From Sphingomonas radiodurans (GTDB lineage Bacteria; Pseudomonadota; Alphaproteobacteria; Sphingomonadales; Sphingomonadaceae), in assembly GCF_020866845.1 (NCBI RefSeq), contig NZ_CP086594.1, positions 3,438,001 to 3,502,000 of the forward strand: DNA of 64,000 nucleotides, given 5' to 3'. A model generated the notes under the pieces. It was given only the letters and a program-made list of their open reading frames with translations, did not search any database and had not been told where the DNA came from. The translations under genes and the position numbers were made by a program. Below are positions 1 through 10,576 of the stretch, one piece after another; within the stretch, counting starts at the first letter, position 1; each line of letters opens with the position of its first letter.

Positions 1-1022
1 TGCCCGATCACGGCGAAATCGAGCTCCCACTTGCGGAAGATCGCCGCGGCGAAATCCTCGCGCCCGGGCTTGAGCACCATCAGCATGCGCTCCTGCGATT
101 CGGAGAGCATCATTTCGTACGGCGTCATGCCGGTTTCACGCTGGGGCACGTCGTCCATGATCAGCTCGAGCCCGACGCCGCCCTTCGACGCCATCTCGAC
201 GCTAGACGAGGTCAGCCCGGCCGCCCCCATGTCCTGGATCGCGACGATCGCATCGGACGCCATTAGTTCCAGGCACGCCTCGATCAGCAGTTTTTCGGTG
301 AAAGGATCGCCGACCTGCACCGTCGGGCGCTTGTCCTCGGCATCCTCGCCGAAATCGGCCGAGGCCATCGTCGCGCCATGGATCCCGTCGCGCCCGGTCT
401 TGCTTCCTACATAGACGATCGAATTGCCGATACCGCTGGCGGCGGAATAGAAAATCTTGTCGGTCTCCGCGACGCCCACCGTCATCGCGTTTACCAGGAT
501 GTTGCCGTCATAGGCAGGATGGAAGTTCACCTCGCCGCCCACCGTCGGTACGCCGACGCAATTGCCATAGCCGCCGATGCCATGGACCACGCCCGATATC
601 AGGTGGCGCATCTTGGGATGATCGGGCCGCCCGAAGCGCAGCGCGTTGAGGTTCGCGATCGGCCGCGCGCCCATCGTGAACACGTCGCGCAGGATGCCGC
701 CGACCCCTGTCGCCGCACCTTGATAGGGTTCGATATACGAGGGGTGGTTGTGCGATTCCATCTTGAAGATCGCGGCCTGCCCGTCGCCGATGTCGATCAC
801 CCCAGCGTTCTCACCGGGGCCGCAGATCACCCAAGGCGCCTCGGTCGGCAGCTTCTTCAAGTGGATGCGCGATGATTTGTACGAGCAATGCTCGGACCAC
901 ATGACCGAGAAGATGCCGAGCTCGACAAGATTGGGCTCGCGACCCAGCGCGTTGAGCACGCGCTCATATTCGTCGGGGGACAGGCCGTGCTCGGCGACGA
1001 CTTCAGCGGTAATTGCGGTCAT
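1..1022 (-). CDS. purL: Phosphoribosylformylglycinamidine synthase, large subunit (5' part)
   Basis: This is the amino-terminal ~340 residues of PurL, the cytosolic ATP-dependent enzyme that converts formylglycinamide ribonucleotide to the amidine in purine synthesis; the rest lies beyond the left edge. The family signature [12 protein letters not shown] is seen at residues 41-52, containing the catalytic-region His45. Further in, [19 protein letters not shown], a typical PurL segment, is readable. The separate-subunit form (with PurS and PurQ elsewhere) is inferred because translation starts directly with the short [13 protein letters not shown] leader rather than the long PurL extension of gammaproteobacteria. 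The start is the first ATG (1020-1022). The plus-strand frames over this stretch are shadows. Confidence 0.95.
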   Translation of the reverse strand, partial: MTAITAEVVAEHGLSPDEYERVLNALGREPNLVELGIFSVMWSEHCSYKSSRIHLKKLPTEAPWVICGPGENAGVIDIGDGQAAIFKMESHNHPSYIEPYQGAATGVGGILRDVFTMGARPIANLNALRFGRPDHPKMRHLISGVVHGIGGYGNCVGVPTVGGEVNFHPAYDGNILVNAMTVGVAETDKIFYSAASGIGNSIVYVGSKTGRDGIHGATMASADFGEDAEDKRPTVQVGDPFTEKLLIEACLELMASDAIVAIQDMGAAGLTSSSVEMASKGGVGLELIMDDVPQRETGMTPYEMMLSESQERMLMVLKPGREDFAAAIFRKWELDFAVIG

Positions 1023-1079
1023 GCGCGCGCGATAGCGAGCGGGGCGGCCGGTGTCACCACACTGGCCGCCCGACATAGA

Positions 1080-2723
1080 TCACAGGTTGAACGCGAGCAC
1101 CGAGGCGTCGGTCACCCCGACCAGCAACACCGCGAAATCGGCACTCAAGTCGCCGTCGACATCGCCGTAAACCACGGTGTTGCCGCGGACGGTCTCGATC
1201 CGCAGTTCTCCCGCGGCGCCGCTGAATGCAGCGCTTCCGACGAAGGTGAACGCCTGGTCGCCGTCAAGCAACGTATTGGCATCGATCGCCGTCAGGCGGA
1301 TGCGGTCGCCGGCAGAGAAGTCCATGATGCGATCCGCCGACGTCGCGGTGGCGCCGCTATCGGTAAGTCCGTTGAAATCGAACACGTCGTCGCCCGCGCC
1401 GCCGGTGAGGCGATCTCGGCCCTCGCCGCCGTTGATCCGATCATCGCCAGCGGCGCCGACGATGACGTCGTCGCCCCCGCCACCCCAGGTCGCGCCGCTG
1501 ACGGTGCCCGCACCACGATAAACGTCGTTCCCGGCGCCAAGCAGGATATGGCCGGTGATCGTGCCGTCATTGCGGACGACGTCGTCGCCGGCGCCCGTGT
1601 CGAGTGCCACGGTTGCCGCCGTCGAGATCGTACCGCGATTGATCACGGTGTCGGCGAACTCCCCGATGAAGCGCACGCCATAGCCGAGTTCGCCCGAAAT
1701 CGAGCCATCATTGACGAGCGCGGTCTCGGCATAGGCGCCGTTGCGGTCGCCGTCGTCGATCAAGATGCCGTTGAACTCGCCGAAAATCGTGCCGCTGGCC
1801 TCGTTGTAGATCAGGCCCCCGCCGGCCGCGATGCCGTCGCCGAAATCGTCGATGTTGTCCGCGCCGATTCCCTCGATCGTGCCGAAATTGCGGATGTTCA
1901 CGAGGTAGTCGACATCGACGCCGTCGCCATCGCCGTCCCCGAAGCCGTCATACCGGCCGCTGATCAGGCCGTGGTTGACCACCGTGACAAAGCCATCGCC
2001 GTCCGCCGCTTCGGTGTCGTAGTTGATGCCCGAACCATTGCGACCGATGATTGCACCGCCGGCTTCGTTAACGATCAGCGCGTCGTTGGCGCCAGTGATG
2101 CCATGCTTGCCGCCCTCGATAAGGCCAGTCGCGCGGTTGATCACGGTCGCGCGAACGCCGCCGTCACGCGGCTGGAAGTCGATCGCGTCGCCGCTCGATG
2201 ATTCGCCTGCGACGATGCCGGCGATAATCGTCCCGGCATTGTCGATCCGTATCGACGTGGCAGCGTCATGGCCTGGACGAACAACATCCGATGTACCGGC
2301 GTTCGTGATCGTCGCACCTTCGGTGTTGGTGATCGAGATCGATGTCGCGCGCAAATCGCGCATGGCGAGCGCGTTGCCGGCGCCGCCATTGATGTCACCT
2401 TCGTTGATGAAGCGGACCTTGCCGGTGCTCCCGTTCGTCGAGGCCAAGCTAACCGCGACCGAATCGGCTGAGATGCTGCCGCTGTTGGTAATGCGCAGAT
2501 CGAGGACACCGGAGAAGGAGCCGAGCACCGCAGCACCGTTCGCTCCGGTGGCCGAGATCGTCCCGGCGTTGCGGACCACGGCGTTGTTGCCGGTCAGACG
2601 GACGGCAGGAACGCCGCCGCTACGCGCGATGGCGCCACCGACGTCGATGATCAACGCGTCGCCTGCACCAACCAGCGTTTCGGTCGTTACCGTTTCGCCG
2701 TTGCGAACCCTGATCCGTGCCAT
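1080..2723 (-). CDS. Secreted beta-helix protein with C-terminal RTX calcium-binding repeats
   Basis: A 547-residue protein with no signal peptide. Residues ~1-400 are a run of short degenerate repeats of the form V-x-N-x-G-x-I, rich in Gly, Asn and Asp, as in parallel beta-helices. Around residues 413-450 come nonapeptide RTX repeats (GGGGDDVIVG, AGDDRINGG, GGAGDDVFDF) that bind calcium, followed by a ~97-residue tail resembling the serralysin M10 C-terminal domain, the usual type I secretion signal region. It is therefore probably exported by a type I system, but no ABC exporter or membrane-fusion gene is next to it. The start at 2723 is chosen because GGGGGAG lies just upstream; an ATG five codons earlier is possible. 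Specific function (adhesin, matrix protein, enzyme) unknown. Confidence 0.8.
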   Translation of the reverse strand: MARIRVRNGETVTTETLVGAGDALIIDVGGAIARSGGVPAVRLTGNNAVVRNAGTISATGANGAAVLGSFSGVLDLRITNSGSISADSVAVSLASTNGSTGKVRFINEGDINGGAGNALAMRDLRATSISITNTEGATITNAGTSDVVRPGHDAATSIRIDNAGTIIAGIVAGESSSGDAIDFQPRDGGVRATVINRATGLIEGGKHGITGANDALIVNEAGGAIIGRNGSGINYDTEAADGDGFVTVVNHGLISGRYDGFGDGDGDGVDVDYLVNIRNFGTIEGIGADNIDDFGDGIAAGGGLIYNEASGTIFGEFNGILIDDGDRNGAYAETALVNDGSISGELGYGVRFIGEFADTVINRGTISTAATVALDTGAGDDVVRNDGTITGHILLGAGNDVYRGAGTVSGATWGGGGDDVIVGAAGDDRINGGEGRDRLTGGAGDDVFDFNGLTDSGATATSADRIMDFSAGDRIRLTAIDANTLLDGDQAFTFVGSAAFSGAAGELRIETVRGNTVVYGDVDGDLSADFAVLLVGVTDASVLAFNL

Positions 2724-2789
2724 TCGACTCTCCCCCATTCACGCGCCCGCTTGCGCAGTTGGAGGCGAGGTATGCTCGGTCGATGACGA

Positions 2790-4226
2790 TCAGGCGACAC
2801 GACGATGACGGAACCGTTTCAATCGCGCCAGAAGCCGCGGTCGCGCGCTGGGCAGCTCGAACATCTCCTCCGGGCCTTCCGGATCGAGGATCTTATTATC
2901 GGCGAGCCATTTTTCGACGGTGGAAAGATCCGGCACCTCATAGGGCACCAACGTTTTGCCATGTCCGCGCAGCCGCTCGATCGCGCCGATCAGCCCGTGC
3001 TCGGCGATCGCCGCAGTAACCGTCGCCGGATCGGTGTCGAGGTGTTCGGCGATCAGGTCGTCGCGGATGGCGGCGATCCGATCGCCATCGTGTTCGATCG
3101 TCACGTCGCATTCGGTATCGAGCCGCAGCGATCGATTGTTGAAGTTCGACGAGCCGACACGGATCAGATCGTCGTCGATCACCAGCACCTTGGCATGAAC
3201 GTAGATCGGCGTGCCGCCCAGCGTGTGCGGATGATACATCCGCAGCCGCCCATGACGGTCGCGTTGTTTCAGCGCCTGCATCAGCCGTGCGCGCGCCGTG
3301 TCCATCGCGATCGGCTCAAGCCAGCCCTGCGCCGTGACTGGGTTGACGATCACGATTTCCGGCCCATCCGGTTCGTCGAGCCGCCGCGCGATCGCTTCGG
3401 CGACCCGGCGCGAGGCGAAATACTGGCTCTCCGCGTAGATGCTGCGTTGCGCCCGCGCGATCAGCGAGAGATACAATTCCTCGATCTCGTGGATAGCCTC
3501 CTGATTGCCGTGCGCGGGTTGCGATCGTGAAATCGCAACTGAAACATCATGAAAATCAGGCGTCAGGCTGCCCGGCCAGCAATCCGATGTGGGCGGCGGC
3601 GGCGGGATCGTCGCGCCGCCAGCGATCGACCAGCGCGTGCGGCATAATTCGCCCAGCGCTACCGCGACCGGCCCCTCGAGCGCGGTGGTCGCATCGTGCC
3701 ACGGCTTGTGCGGCCGGCCGCGCGGCGATGTGCGATGCGGGTCGTTATCGCGATGCGCGCGCGTGTCCCAGCGCTCGTCGGTCATGTCGATACCACCGCA
3801 GAAGGCAAGGCGGTCGTCGATGACGACGATTTTCTGGTGGTGCGACGCGCCGACCGGGTGGTGGCCATCGAGCAACAAGTGGATGCGCTTGCGCATGAAC
3901 CGCCACTTGGTGAGCGTCCACAGCGTCTTGCCACGGAACAGCGTCTTCATCGCGCCCTTGTCCCAGCGCAGGATGTAAACGTTGAGATCCGGCTGCCGTT
4001 TGGTCAACCAGCTGATGAACTCGCCTACCGTGGTTGGAACCCCTGGTGGCTCGTCCTCCCAGGCCAGGTTGATCCGCGCGTCGAAGTCCCACCCGATCAG
4101 CAGAATTTGATGGTTCGCCTTCATCATCGCTTCGCGTGCAAGCCGGAAATAATTGTCGGCATCGACGACTACCGCGGCACGGCTCGCCTGCTCGACCCGC
4201 CAGCGGGTCTGCTCCGGAAGGGTCAC
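2790..4226 (-). CDS. Phospholipase D-like / cardiolipin synthase-like protein
   Basis: A 478-residue cytoplasmic or membrane-associated PLD-superfamily enzyme. Two complete HKD motifs are visible: H130-x-K132-x4-D137 (HHQKIVVID) and H344-x-K346-x4-D351 (HAKVLVID), each followed by the expected Gly-Ser/Asn stretch (GGIDMTDERWD; GSSNFNNRSL). The pair should form one active site that makes a phosphohistidine intermediate, so a phosphodiesterase or transphosphatidylase reaction on phospholipids is likely. It lacks the two amino-terminal membrane helices of classical ClsA. The start is the GTG at 4224-4226, overlapping the stop of a 53-codon frame upstream as GTGA, which suggests translational coupling. 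The upstream ATG at 4421 would add 65 residues without family character. Confidence 0.85.
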   Translation of the reverse strand: MTLPEQTRWRVEQASRAAVVVDADNYFRLAREAMMKANHQILLIGWDFDARINLAWEDEPPGVPTTVGEFISWLTKRQPDLNVYILRWDKGAMKTLFRGKTLWTLTKWRFMRKRIHLLLDGHHPVGASHHQKIVVIDDRLAFCGGIDMTDERWDTRAHRDNDPHRTSPRGRPHKPWHDATTALEGPVAVALGELCRTRWSIAGGATIPPPPPTSDCWPGSLTPDFHDVSVAISRSQPAHGNQEAIHEIEELYLSLIARAQRSIYAESQYFASRRVAEAIARRLDEPDGPEIVIVNPVTAQGWLEPIAMDTARARLMQALKQRDRHGRLRMYHPHTLGGTPIYVHAKVLVIDDDLIRVGSSNFNNRSLRLDTECDVTIEHDGDRIAAIRDDLIAEHLDTDPATVTAAIAEHGLIGAIERLRGHGKTLVPYEVPDLSTVEKWLADNKILDPEGPEEMFELPSARPRLLARLKRFRHRRVA

Positions 4227-4384
4227 ACGAGCCCCGCGCGTGCCGACAGCCGGACGAAATTGTGGTGGCTGGATAGCTGGTTCGAATAGTCGATCGCGGT
4301 CACGCACGTCCCCGAATGTTCGAGCGATGCAAGCGCCTGGCGCGGCTTGGAGCAGCGTTGTTGTGCCAGGTCGTCCGCAATCAT
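4223..4384 (-). CDS. Small uncharacterised protein, coupled to the PLD-like gene
   Basis: A 53-codon frame fills the gap between the membrane protein gene (ends 4396) and the PLD-like gene. It starts with ATG at 4382-4384 and its TGA overlaps the GTG start of the PLD-like gene (GTGA). Codon third positions are GC-rich as in the real genes. The product has two cysteines (QQRCSKPR and GTCVTAI) and a basic His-rich end (SSHHNFVRLSARAGLV). I do not recognise it. The stop/start overlap and coding-like composition are the evidence; it may instead be the relic of the tail of a larger gene. Confidence 0.4.
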   Translation of the reverse strand: MIADDLAQQRCSKPRQALASLEHSGTCVTAIDYSNQLSSHHNFVRLSARAGLV

Positions 4385-4395
4385 CGGCGCGCTGT

Positions 4396-5085
4396 CTAGA
4401 GCGTCCGCACGCGTGGTCCAACCCTCGGCGTTCGCGTTCTTGCGACCCATGTCGCCAGTAAGGCGAGCACTACATACGCCGTCAGTGCCGTCAGCGGCTG
4501 CGACATCGGAACCGGGTCGACGGTCGTCGCCGGTTGCGGTTCCAGCCAATTGATCGCTTGTACAGCGGCCAGAGCCAGCGCGAGTGTGAGTGGTGAGACC
4601 CGGCCAGCCATCGTGCGCGAGGAGGTACGCGTCAGATAATAGGCGAAGGCGCCCGCAGTGATCGCTGTCTCGAGCGGCATCTCGATCACCGGATGATTCC
4701 ATAGCCCCAAGCCATACCGCTCGCCGTCGCCCGCCAGCGTCAGATCAGGCGCGTGGACCAGAAGATCGAGGAACCAGTGCGATAACACGACGCCAGCGCC
4801 GATCGCCGCCGCCGGCCAGCCATGCCGCGTCACTCGGGCGACGAACGCCCATGCCGCGGCGAACGCGATGCTGCCGAGCAGACTGTGCGTGTAGGGCATG
4901 TCATAAAGGTCCATCGCGTTCATCACCGTTGTGCCCGGAACGGCGCGAAGATGCTCGATGTCGAGCAGAACGAAACCGAAAAACGCGAGATCGACCAGTT
5001 GCGCTGCCACGAACAGCACGCCGAGACGCGGCGCTTGCTGATAGGCGGCGGCGATCAGCGCTGGCGCGTAATGGCCGATGAACAT
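4396..5085 (-). CDS. Polytopic membrane protein, YdjM-like
   Basis: A 229-residue inner-membrane protein with about five to six hydrophobic segments. Conserved-looking His/Asp clusters (YTHSLLGS, SHWFLDLLVHAPDL, WNHPVIEMPLE) are placed at membrane edges as in the YdjM-type metal-dependent hydrolase-like membrane family; that assignment is tentative and based only on this pattern. The start MFIGHYAP at 5085 is preferred because the first ATG (5208) would overlap the end of accC and add 41 hydrophilic Arg-rich residues that look non-coding. Lies 49 bp after accC on the same strand and may be read through from it. Confidence 0.6.
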   Translation of the reverse strand: MFIGHYAPALIAAAYQQAPRLGVLFVAAQLVDLAFFGFVLLDIEHLRAVPGTTVMNAMDLYDMPYTHSLLGSIAFAAAWAFVARVTRHGWPAAAIGAGVVLSHWFLDLLVHAPDLTLAGDGERYGLGLWNHPVIEMPLETAITAGAFAYYLTRTSSRTMAGRVSPLTLALALAAVQAINWLEPQPATTVDPVPMSQPLTALTAYVVLALLATWVARTRTPRVGPRVRTL

Positions 5086-5134
5086 CGCTCGTCCATTCGC
5101 TATCGGGAAGAGCAGGATCGACGCGCCACGAGCC

Positions 5135-6484
<1,350 letters not shown>

Positions 6485-6488
6485 TGAC

Positions 6489-6983
6489 TTACTCGACGAC
6501 GACGAGTGGCTGGTCGAATTCGACCGGCTGGCCGTTCTCGACCATGATCGCCTTGACCGTCCCGGCGTTCGGCGCAGTGATCGGGTTCATCACCTTCATC
6601 GCCTCGACGATCAGCAACGTGTCGCCGGCCTGAACTTGCTTACCGACAGAAACAAACGGCGGCGCGCTTGGCTCAGCGGACAGATAGGCCGTGCCGACCA
6701 TCGGCGAGCGCACGGCATTCGCCAGCGTCGGTGCAGCGGCCGGCTCGATCGTCGGCAGGGCCGCGACCGCGGTTGCTGCGGCAGGTGCGGGCGGCGGTGC
6801 CGGTGTATAATGGACATTGGCGGGGTTGCTGGCAGCCTTGCGCGCGACGCGGATCCGGCGATCACCGTCCTCGACTTCGATTTCGGTGAGCTGCGTCGTG
6901 TCGAGCAATTCGGCAAGCTGCCGGACCAGGCCAACATCGACCTTCATCGGGCCATTCCCGGCGCCTTTTTCGTTATCGGCCAT
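6489..6983 (-). CDS. accB: Acetyl-CoA carboxylase, biotin carboxyl carrier protein
   Basis: A 164-residue carrier. Residues ~1-60 form the amino-terminal domain, followed by a Pro/Ala-rich swinging linker (ending in [12 protein letters not shown]) and the biotinyl domain. The biotin-accepting lysine is in [11 protein letters not shown]; Val replaces the more common Met after the lysine, a change found in other alphaproteobacterial carriers and not expected to block biotinylation. The start [10 protein letters not shown] (6983) is chosen because the open frame upstream is Arg-rich and not family-like. It overlaps nothing and is followed after 4 bp by accC. Confidence 0.95.
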   Translation of the reverse strand: MADNEKGAGNGPMKVDVGLVRQLAELLDTTQLTEIEVEDGDRRIRVARKAASNPANVHYTPAPPPAPAAATAVAALPTIEPAAAPTLANAVRSPMVGTAYLSAEPSAPPFVSVGKQVQAGDTLLIVEAMKVMNPITAPNAGTVKAIMVENGQPVEFDQPLVVVE

Positions 6984-7020
6984 GCGACCTTCCCCCCCGT
7001 TTAATAGGGCACGCGCTGTG

Positions 7021-7479
7021 TCAGATGCGCGCCGCCGCTTCAAGCGCCAGCCTATACGACAGCGCGCCGAACCCGGCAATCGTTCCACGTGCGGCACGGC
7101 CAACGAACGATGTGTGGCGAAATTTCTCACGCGCGTGCGGATTGGACAGGTGGACTTCGATCACTGGCGTGCGGATAGACTTGATCGCGTCATGCACCGC
7201 AATCGACGTGTGCGTGAAGGCGCCCGCGTTGATGATCACCGCCTTCGCATCCTGCGCCTGCGCCTCGTGAAGCCAGTCGACCAGATGCCCTTCGTGGTTC
7301 GACTGGCGCATGTCGATCTCCAGCCCAAGCTCACGCGCACGATCCTCCAGCTGTCCGGCGATATCGTCGAGCGTGTCATGGCCGTAGATCTCCGGCTCGC
7401 GCGTGCCGAGCAAATTCAAATTCGGGCCGTTGAGGACGTAGACGATCGGTGCGGCGGGTGGTGCGGCGGGCGAGGGCAT
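7021..7479 (-). CDS. aroQ: 3-dehydroquinate dehydratase, type II
   Basis: A 152-residue type II dehydroquinase of the shikimate pathway (3-dehydroquinate to 3-dehydroshikimate). The flexible catalytic loop [13 protein letters not shown] carries the essential Tyr32 and Arg27; NAGAFTHTS and [11 protein letters not shown] supply the substrate-binding Asn and catalytic His. A short Pro/Ala leader ([11 protein letters not shown]) precedes the core and may be a start-site over-extension. It is first in the aroQ-accB-accC set, 37 bp ahead of accB. Confidence 0.95.
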   Translation of the reverse strand: MPSPAAPPAAPIVYVLNGPNLNLLGTREPEIYGHDTLDDIAGQLEDRARELGLEIDMRQSNHEGHLVDWLHEAQAQDAKAVIINAGAFTHTSIAVHDAIKSIRTPVIEVHLSNPHAREKFRHTSFVGRAARGTIAGFGALSYRLALEAAARI

Positions 7480-7570
7480 GGGCGGCTCCTTCCTTGAACG
7501 GGGTCTGCGCCAGCCCTAGGTGGAACGCCAGCCTGAACCAAGCGGGGTGAACGCCCCTGCAAAGGACAAG

Positions 7571-8578
7571 ATGCCCCATACCGACGGAACCGTATCGATC
7601 ACCGTGAACGGCGAGCACCGCCGTGTCGTCGCCGGGATGACGCTCGCCCAATTGGCGAGCGAGCTCGGCCTTATTCCCGAGAAGGTCGCGGTCGAGCGTA
7701 ACCTGGAAGTCGTGCCGCGCTCGACGCTGGCGCAGGTGCAGGTCGAGGACGGGGACGATCTCGAGATCGTGCATTTCGTTGGCGGCGGCGATCATGCGGC
7801 GGCGGTCGACACCGATAGCTGGTCGGTCGCAGGCCACACCTTCCGCTCGCGACTGATCGTGGGCACGGGCAAGTACAAGGACTTTGCTCAGAATGCCGCC
7901 GCGCTAGAGGCGTCGGGTGCGGAGATCGTCACGGTAGCAGTGCGCCGCGTCAACGTCAGTGACCGCAACGCGCCGATGCTGACCGACTTCATCGATCCCA
8001 AGCGCTTCACCTATCTTCCCAATACTGCCGGCTGTTTCACCGCCGACGATGCGATCCGTACGCTCCGGCTGGCGCGCGAAGCGGGCGGCTGGGATCTGGT
8101 GAAGCTCGAAGTGCTCGGCGAGGCGCGCACGCTCTATCCCGACATGCGCGAGACGCTGAAGGCGACCGACGTGCTGGTGCGCGAGGGCTTCAAGCCGATG
8201 GTCTATTGTGTGGACGATCCAATCGCCGCGAAGCAGCTAGAAGAGGCCGGTGCGGTCGCGATCATGCCGCTCGGCGCCCCGATCGGCTCGGGCCTGGGTA
8301 TCCAGAACCGTGTGACGATCCGGTTGATCGTTGAGGGCGCCAAGGTGCCCGTGCTGGTCGACGCCGGCGTCGGCACCGCCTCAGACGCGGCGGTGGCGAT
8401 GGAGCTTGGCTGCGACGGCGTGCTGATGAACACGGCCATCGCCGAGGCGAAAGACCCGATCATGATGGCCGCCGCAATGAAATCCGCGGTAGAGGCGGGG
8501 CGCCTGTCGTATCGCGCCGGTCGCATGGGCATCCGCCGCTACGCCGATCCATCCTCGCCGCTCGCGGGGTTAATCTGA
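7571..8578 (+). CDS. thiG: ThiS-ThiG fusion: sulfur carrier joined to thiazole synthase
   Basis: A 335-residue two-domain protein. Residues 1-~73 are a ThiS-like beta-grasp domain ([22 protein letters not shown]) ending in the Gly-Gly motif at 71-73. Residues ~83-335 are ThiG, which makes the thiazole phosphate of thiamine from deoxyxylulose phosphate, dehydroglycine and ThiS-thiocarboxylate; the Schiff-base lysine is K178 in LVKLEVLGE. In free ThiS the Gly-Gly is the reactive C-terminus, here it is internal. The ATG at 7571 is chosen for AAGGA six bases upstream; an ATG 17 codons earlier exists. No other thi gene adjoins it. Confidence 0.92.
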   Translation: MPHTDGTVSITVNGEHRRVVAGMTLAQLASELGLIPEKVAVERNLEVVPRSTLAQVQVEDGDDLEIVHFVGGGDHAAAVDTDSWSVAGHTFRSRLIVGTGKYKDFAQNAAALEASGAEIVTVAVRRVNVSDRNAPMLTDFIDPKRFTYLPNTAGCFTADDAIRTLRLAREAGGWDLVKLEVLGEARTLYPDMRETLKATDVLVREGFKPMVYCVDDPIAAKQLEEAGAVAIMPLGAPIGSGLGIQNRVTIRLIVEGAKVPVLVDAGVGTASDAAVAMELGCDGVLMNTAIAEAKDPIMMAAAMKSAVEAGRLSYRAGRMGIRRYADPSSPLAGLI

Positions 8579-8582
8579 AGCG

Positions 8583-9191
8583 TCAGGCGCGCTTCGCTCG
8601 TGGCTTCCACGTCAATACGCGATAGCCGTACGCCAATAGGATCAACGCGGTTGAGCCGATCGCCACCGGTCCGACGTACTTGTCGAGTTCCGCAAAGCGC
8701 GACCCGAGATACAATCCGGCGCCCGCGAGGATCGTGTTCCAAATCGCGCTGCCGACGAAGGTAAATGTGAGAAACTTCCACATCGGCATCTTCGCCATGC
8801 CGGCGGGCAGCGAGATGATCGTCCGGAACGTCGGCATGAAACGGAACACGAAGATCACCCAGTGACCATGTTTGTGGAAGAAGCCGTCGAGCCGCTCGAC
8901 GTCTTCCCACTCCATCGTCAGCCACCGGCCATGCCGCTCGACGAACGGGCGAAAGCGCGCGACGCCCATGCGGCGCCCGATCTCGTACCAGAACAGATTA
9001 CCGATCGTCGTCCCCGCCGTACCCCACAGGATCAGCGGCACCAGCGCCATATGCCCGCGCGCCACAGACATCCCGCCGAGCCCCATGATCACCTCGGACG
9101 GAATCGGTGGAATGACGTTCTCGAGCGCCATCAGCAGGAAAATGCCGAAATAGCCGCCCCAGGCGATCCAATCGATGATGAACTCGGTCAT
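8583..9191 (-). CDS. DedA family membrane protein
   Basis: A 202-residue inner-membrane protein of the DedA/SNARE-associated family, members of which act as phospholipid scramblases or flippases (for instance undecaprenyl phosphate carriers) and affect envelope stress tolerance. The family pattern is visible: ENVIPPIPSEVIMGLGG near the amino end, NLFWYEIGRRMG, and FRFMPTFRTIISLPAGMAKM with the conserved Arg and Pro-Ala-Gly. Length is typical. It converges with the thiS-thiG gene, only 4 bp apart, so its transcript probably overlaps that gene's end. Confidence 0.92.
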   Translation of the reverse strand: MTEFIIDWIAWGGYFGIFLLMALENVIPPIPSEVIMGLGGMSVARGHMALVPLILWGTAGTTIGNLFWYEIGRRMGVARFRPFVERHGRWLTMEWEDVERLDGFFHKHGHWVIFVFRFMPTFRTIISLPAGMAKMPMWKFLTFTFVGSAIWNTILAGAGLYLGSRFAELDKYVGPVAIGSTALILLAYGYRVLTWKPRAKRA

Positions 9192-9210
9192 GTCCGCGCC
9201 AACGGCGGGA

Positions 9211-10170
9211 TCAGCCTGCGCGTTCCGTGAGGCGGCGCTCGATCGCGTCCCAGATCAGGCCGGCGACATCCGTCCCGTCGAATCGCGCGATCGCAACGAT
9301 CCCGGTCGGGGAGGTGACGTTGATCTCCGTGAGCCACTCGCCGCCGATCACGTCGATGCCGACGAAGATCAGGCCGCGCGCCTTCAACTCCGGCCCCAGC
9401 ACTGCGCAGATCTCGCGCTCCTTTTCCGTCAGCTCGGTCTTTTCGGCCGAGCCACCGACCGCGAGGTTGCTGCGAAATTCGCCCTCGCCGGGCAACCGGT
9501 TGATCGCACCCGCCACCTCGCCGTCAACCAGCACGATGCGCTTGTCGCCCTTCGCCACGTCGGGAAGAAACGCCTGCACCATGTGCGGCTCCCGCCACGT
9601 CTGGTTAAACACCTCGATCAGCGCGGAAAGGTTCTCGCCGTCGGGCCCGACGCGAAAGATCGCCTTGCCGCCGTTGCCGTGCAGCGGCTTGACCACGATC
9701 GCACCATGCTGCTTCAGGAACGCCCGCGCCTCGTCGAGCGAACGGGTGACCAGCGTCGGCGGCATAAACCGCGCGTAATCGAGCACGAACACCTTCTCGG
9801 GCGCGTTACGAACGCTCACTGGATCGTTCACGACAAGCGCCTTGTCGGCGATCCGCTCGAGCAAATGCGTCGCCGTGATATATCCGAGGTCGAACGGCGG
9901 ATCCTGCCGCATCAGCACGACATCGGCCTCGTCGCCAAGGTCGAGGCGCACCGCATCGCCGGCATGGAAATGGCCGCCGACGACATCCTGCACCGTCACC
10001 GGCCGCGCCTTCGTCCACAGGTGGCCGTCAGACCAGTTGAGGTCTTCCGCATCGTAGTGGAACAGTTTGTGCCCGCGCTTCTGCGCCGCGAGCATCAGCG
10101 CAAAGCTCGAATCGCCCGCGATATTGATCGTTTCGAGCGGGTCCATCTGGACGGCAACGGTGAGGGGCAA
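9211..10170 (-). CDS. gshB: Glutathione synthetase
   Basis: A 319-residue ATP-grasp ligase that joins gamma-glutamylcysteine and glycine. It begins PLTVAVQMDPLETINIAGD, the standard GshB opening; KPLHGNGGKAIFRV is the ATP-grasp lysine and glycine loop; GIDVIGGEWLTEINVTSPTG holds the metal-binding Glu/Asn. The chosen start is TTG at 10168-10170, preceded by GGAGGAAGAA at ideal distance; upstream ATGs would add unrelated Pro-rich residues. An internal ATG (MDPLETI) is too far in. Ends 19 bp before the dedA-type gene on the same strand. Confidence 0.95.
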   Translation of the reverse strand: MPLTVAVQMDPLETINIAGDSSFALMLAAQKRGHKLFHYDAEDLNWSDGHLWTKARPVTVQDVVGGHFHAGDAVRLDLGDEADVVLMRQDPPFDLGYITATHLLERIADKALVVNDPVSVRNAPEKVFVLDYARFMPPTLVTRSLDEARAFLKQHGAIVVKPLHGNGGKAIFRVGPDGENLSALIEVFNQTWREPHMVQAFLPDVAKGDKRIVLVDGEVAGAINRLPGEGEFRSNLAVGGSAEKTELTEKEREICAVLGPELKARGLIFVGIDVIGGEWLTEINVTSPTGIVAIARFDGTDVAGLIWDAIERRLTERAG

Positions 10171-10222
10171 TTCTTCCTCCAGGCATGGTGCGAGCGGGAG
10201 GTAGGCGCGGGGAGGGGGATTG

Positions 10223-10576
10223 TCACCCGATCCAGGCATTCTCGATATGCCGCGGCCGCACGCCCGGCGCGAGGAGGATCACGTCGACGCGGATATCCTC
10301 GCCGTTGGTGGCGTACCGCGGCATCAGATATTCCGCCGCCGCCGCCACCCGCACCAGCCGCCGCTCGTCGATCGCGAAATCGAGTTCCGCCGCACTCGAT
10401 CGCGTCTTGACCTCGACGAATGCGATCAGCGCACCGCGCTTCGCCACCAGATCGACCTCACCCGCCGGCGTCCGCACCCGCCGGTCGAGGATTTGCCATC
10501 CCTTCAGCCGCAACCACCACCCCGCCAGTCGTTCGCCTCGCCGGCCTGCGGCCTCGGCCACACGGCGATCACGCAT
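10223..10576 (-). CDS. YraN family putative endonuclease (UPF0102)
   Basis: A 117-residue protein of the YraN family, which has the PD-(D/E)XK nuclease fold. The active-site pattern is GEVDLVAKRGALIAFVEVKTR: Asp of EVDL, then Glu and Lys of VEVK. Function in cells is unsettled; the family is often found next to rsmI. Here its start overlaps the end of rsmI by 8 bp, so the two are cotranscribed, and gshB follows 52 bp later. Confidence 0.93.
   Translation of the reverse strand: MRDRRVAEAAGRRGERLAGWWLRLKGWQILDRRVRTPAGEVDLVAKRGALIAFVEVKTRSSAAELDFAIDERRLVRVAAAAEYLMPRYATNGEDIRVDVILLAPGVRPRHIENAWIG

Noticed and set aside
888..2201. Plus-strand open frame of 437 codons opposite purL and the RTX gene
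   Set aside because: It spans two real minus-strand genes and its translation has no recognisable fold.
7480..7570. TPP riboswitch upstream of the thiS-thiG gene
   Set aside because: I looked for the CUGAGA and ACCUGAUCUGG-type cores and found neither.
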